From positions 1 to 7,118 of the forward strand of contig DAOVBK010000076.1 of assembly GCA_030670605.1 (NCBI GenBank): DNA of 7,118 nucleotides, read 5' to 3'. The position numbers were made by a program, and so were the translations under genes. Positions 6,683 through 7,118 of the stretch are shown here, in pieces (position 1 is the first letter of the stretch; each line of letters begins with the position of its first letter). This DNA comes from Candidatus Stahliibacteriota bacterium (GTDB lineage: Bacteria; Hydrothermota; Tepidihabitantia; SM23-42). The notes below the pieces were generated by a model. The model was not told the DNA's origin. It did not search any database and was given only the letters and a program-made list of their open reading frames with translations.

Positions 6683-7118
6683 TTACTTCACTTTGATGAT
6701 TTTGTTCGTCTGTGTGTGTGTACCGTCGTCAAAGCGCACGAAATAGACGCCGGCACTGACGCGACGACCAGTATCATCTTCTCCATTCCATGTGATAGAC
6801 TGAAATGGCGTTGGACTCAATGAATGTTCAAACTGTTTGACGAGTCTGCCTGCTACGTCATAAATATTCAACACACATGCATCTGAAGGTGCACGTGTGT
6901 GTGCTGGTATTGACAGTTCGATCACCGTGCTGTGGACAAACACCGTCGGTTTTGCAATAAGACCAAAGCGGTATACCGTGTTGTTCTCTGATGTCGTAAT
7001 GCCGGGCAGGTACGTTGATTCATACAACCCTGAATTGTATGGATCATACTTGAACCGCGGCCAGACAACCTCTTCAGTCTCCAGATCATATACGTAGAAG
7101 AAATAGTCATTGCTGCTC
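6683..7118 (-). CDS. Secreted protein C-terminus: propeller end plus type-A/FlgD-like sorting domain, 5'-partial
   Basis: This is the last 144 residues of a gene that enters from the right edge and ends in TAA at 6685-6683. Residues 1-33 are the end of an FG-GAP propeller, identical in DNA to the C25 gene (the 99-bp repeat). A short linker follows, then from about residue 60 a C-terminal beta-sandwich with LNIYDVAGRLVKQFE, ITWNGEDDTGR, VSAGVYFVRF and a final KIIKVK. These are hallmarks of the Por secretion/T9SS type-A sorting and FlgD-like Ig domains, which guide exported proteins across or onto the outer membrane. The only in-window start-like codon, TTG at 7027, is not a true start, because the frame is open and protein-like right up to the edge. 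The lost N-terminus was probably a large extracellular protein like its neighbour, though its catalytic domain, if any, is unseen. It lies 258 nt upstream of the chosen C25 start on the same strand. Confidence 0.88.
   Translation of the reverse strand, partial: SSNDYFFYVYDLETEEVVWPRFKYDPYNSGLYESTYLPGITTSENNTVYRFGLIAKPTVFVHSTVIELSIPAHTRAPSDACVLNIYDVAGRLVKQFEHSLSPTPFQSITWNGEDDTGRRVSAGVYFVRFDDGTHTQTNKIIKVK
7020..7118. repeat. 99-bp exact direct repeat, terminal copy
   Basis: This is identical to 2268-2366 and in the same orientation and reading frame. It encodes the same propeller end in the upstream sorting-domain gene. It runs to the very last base, so the true repeat may be longer outside the window. 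Its exact length of 99 bases and terminal position also fit the k-mer overlap left at a contig end by a de Bruijn assembler. Confidence 0.97.

Noticed and set aside
6683..7027. A complete 114-residue protein starting at TTG 7027
   Set aside because: The same frame continues open to the window edge and encodes recognisable propeller sequence, so the TTG is an internal leucine codon.
2268..7118. Terminal repeat of a circular element
   Set aside because: The partner of the right-end repeat is internal (2268-2366), not at the left end, so it does not show circularity of the window.

Overview
The window reads as a piece of a bacterial chromosome, probably from an uncultivated Gram-negative lineage of the FCB type (WOR-3/Stahlbacteria, Cloacimonadota or similar). 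The taxonomic guess is inference. It rests on the large secreted C25 (gingipain-like) peptidase carrying FG-GAP and fibronectin-type modules, and on the type-A/FlgD-like C-terminal sorting domain on its neighbour. No RNA gene, CRISPR array, insertion sequence or phage gene is visible.

Layout. On the + strand, positions 1-273 hold the 3' part of a C4 zinc-ribbon protein. It overlaps by 43 nt a GT-C fold membrane glycosyltransferase (231-1754), and the two probably form one transcription unit. On the - strand lie two consecutive secreted-protein genes: the 3' end of an upstream gene with a C-terminal sorting domain (6683-7118, running off the right edge), a 240-bp intergenic region with a good sigma70-type promoter, and a 1501-residue peptidase C25 gene (1919-6424). 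The two blocks converge at about 1755-1918.

Two things stand out. First, the last 99 bases of the window (7020-7118) are an exact direct copy of 2268-2366, the end of the beta-propeller in the C25 gene. The neighbouring gene thus shares identical DNA at the propeller end and then switches to a completely different C-terminus. This is either recent duplication or gene conversion between modular paralogues, or the k-mer overlap signature of a contig end. Second, the amber stop of the C25 gene is followed in the same frame by 51 more open codons that read like the beginning of another secreted-protein domain (KWVSLPWHSGY...). The region between the convergent genes therefore looks like a cut-off coding tail: a nonsense mutation with partial deletion, or stop-codon readthrough.

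How the genes could work together: the glycosyltransferase would glycosylate lipids, glycans or proteins at the membrane. The C25 protein and its neighbour would be exported, and the neighbour's C-terminal domain would direct it to surface secretion or anchoring. There is no direct evidence that the two strands are functionally linked.
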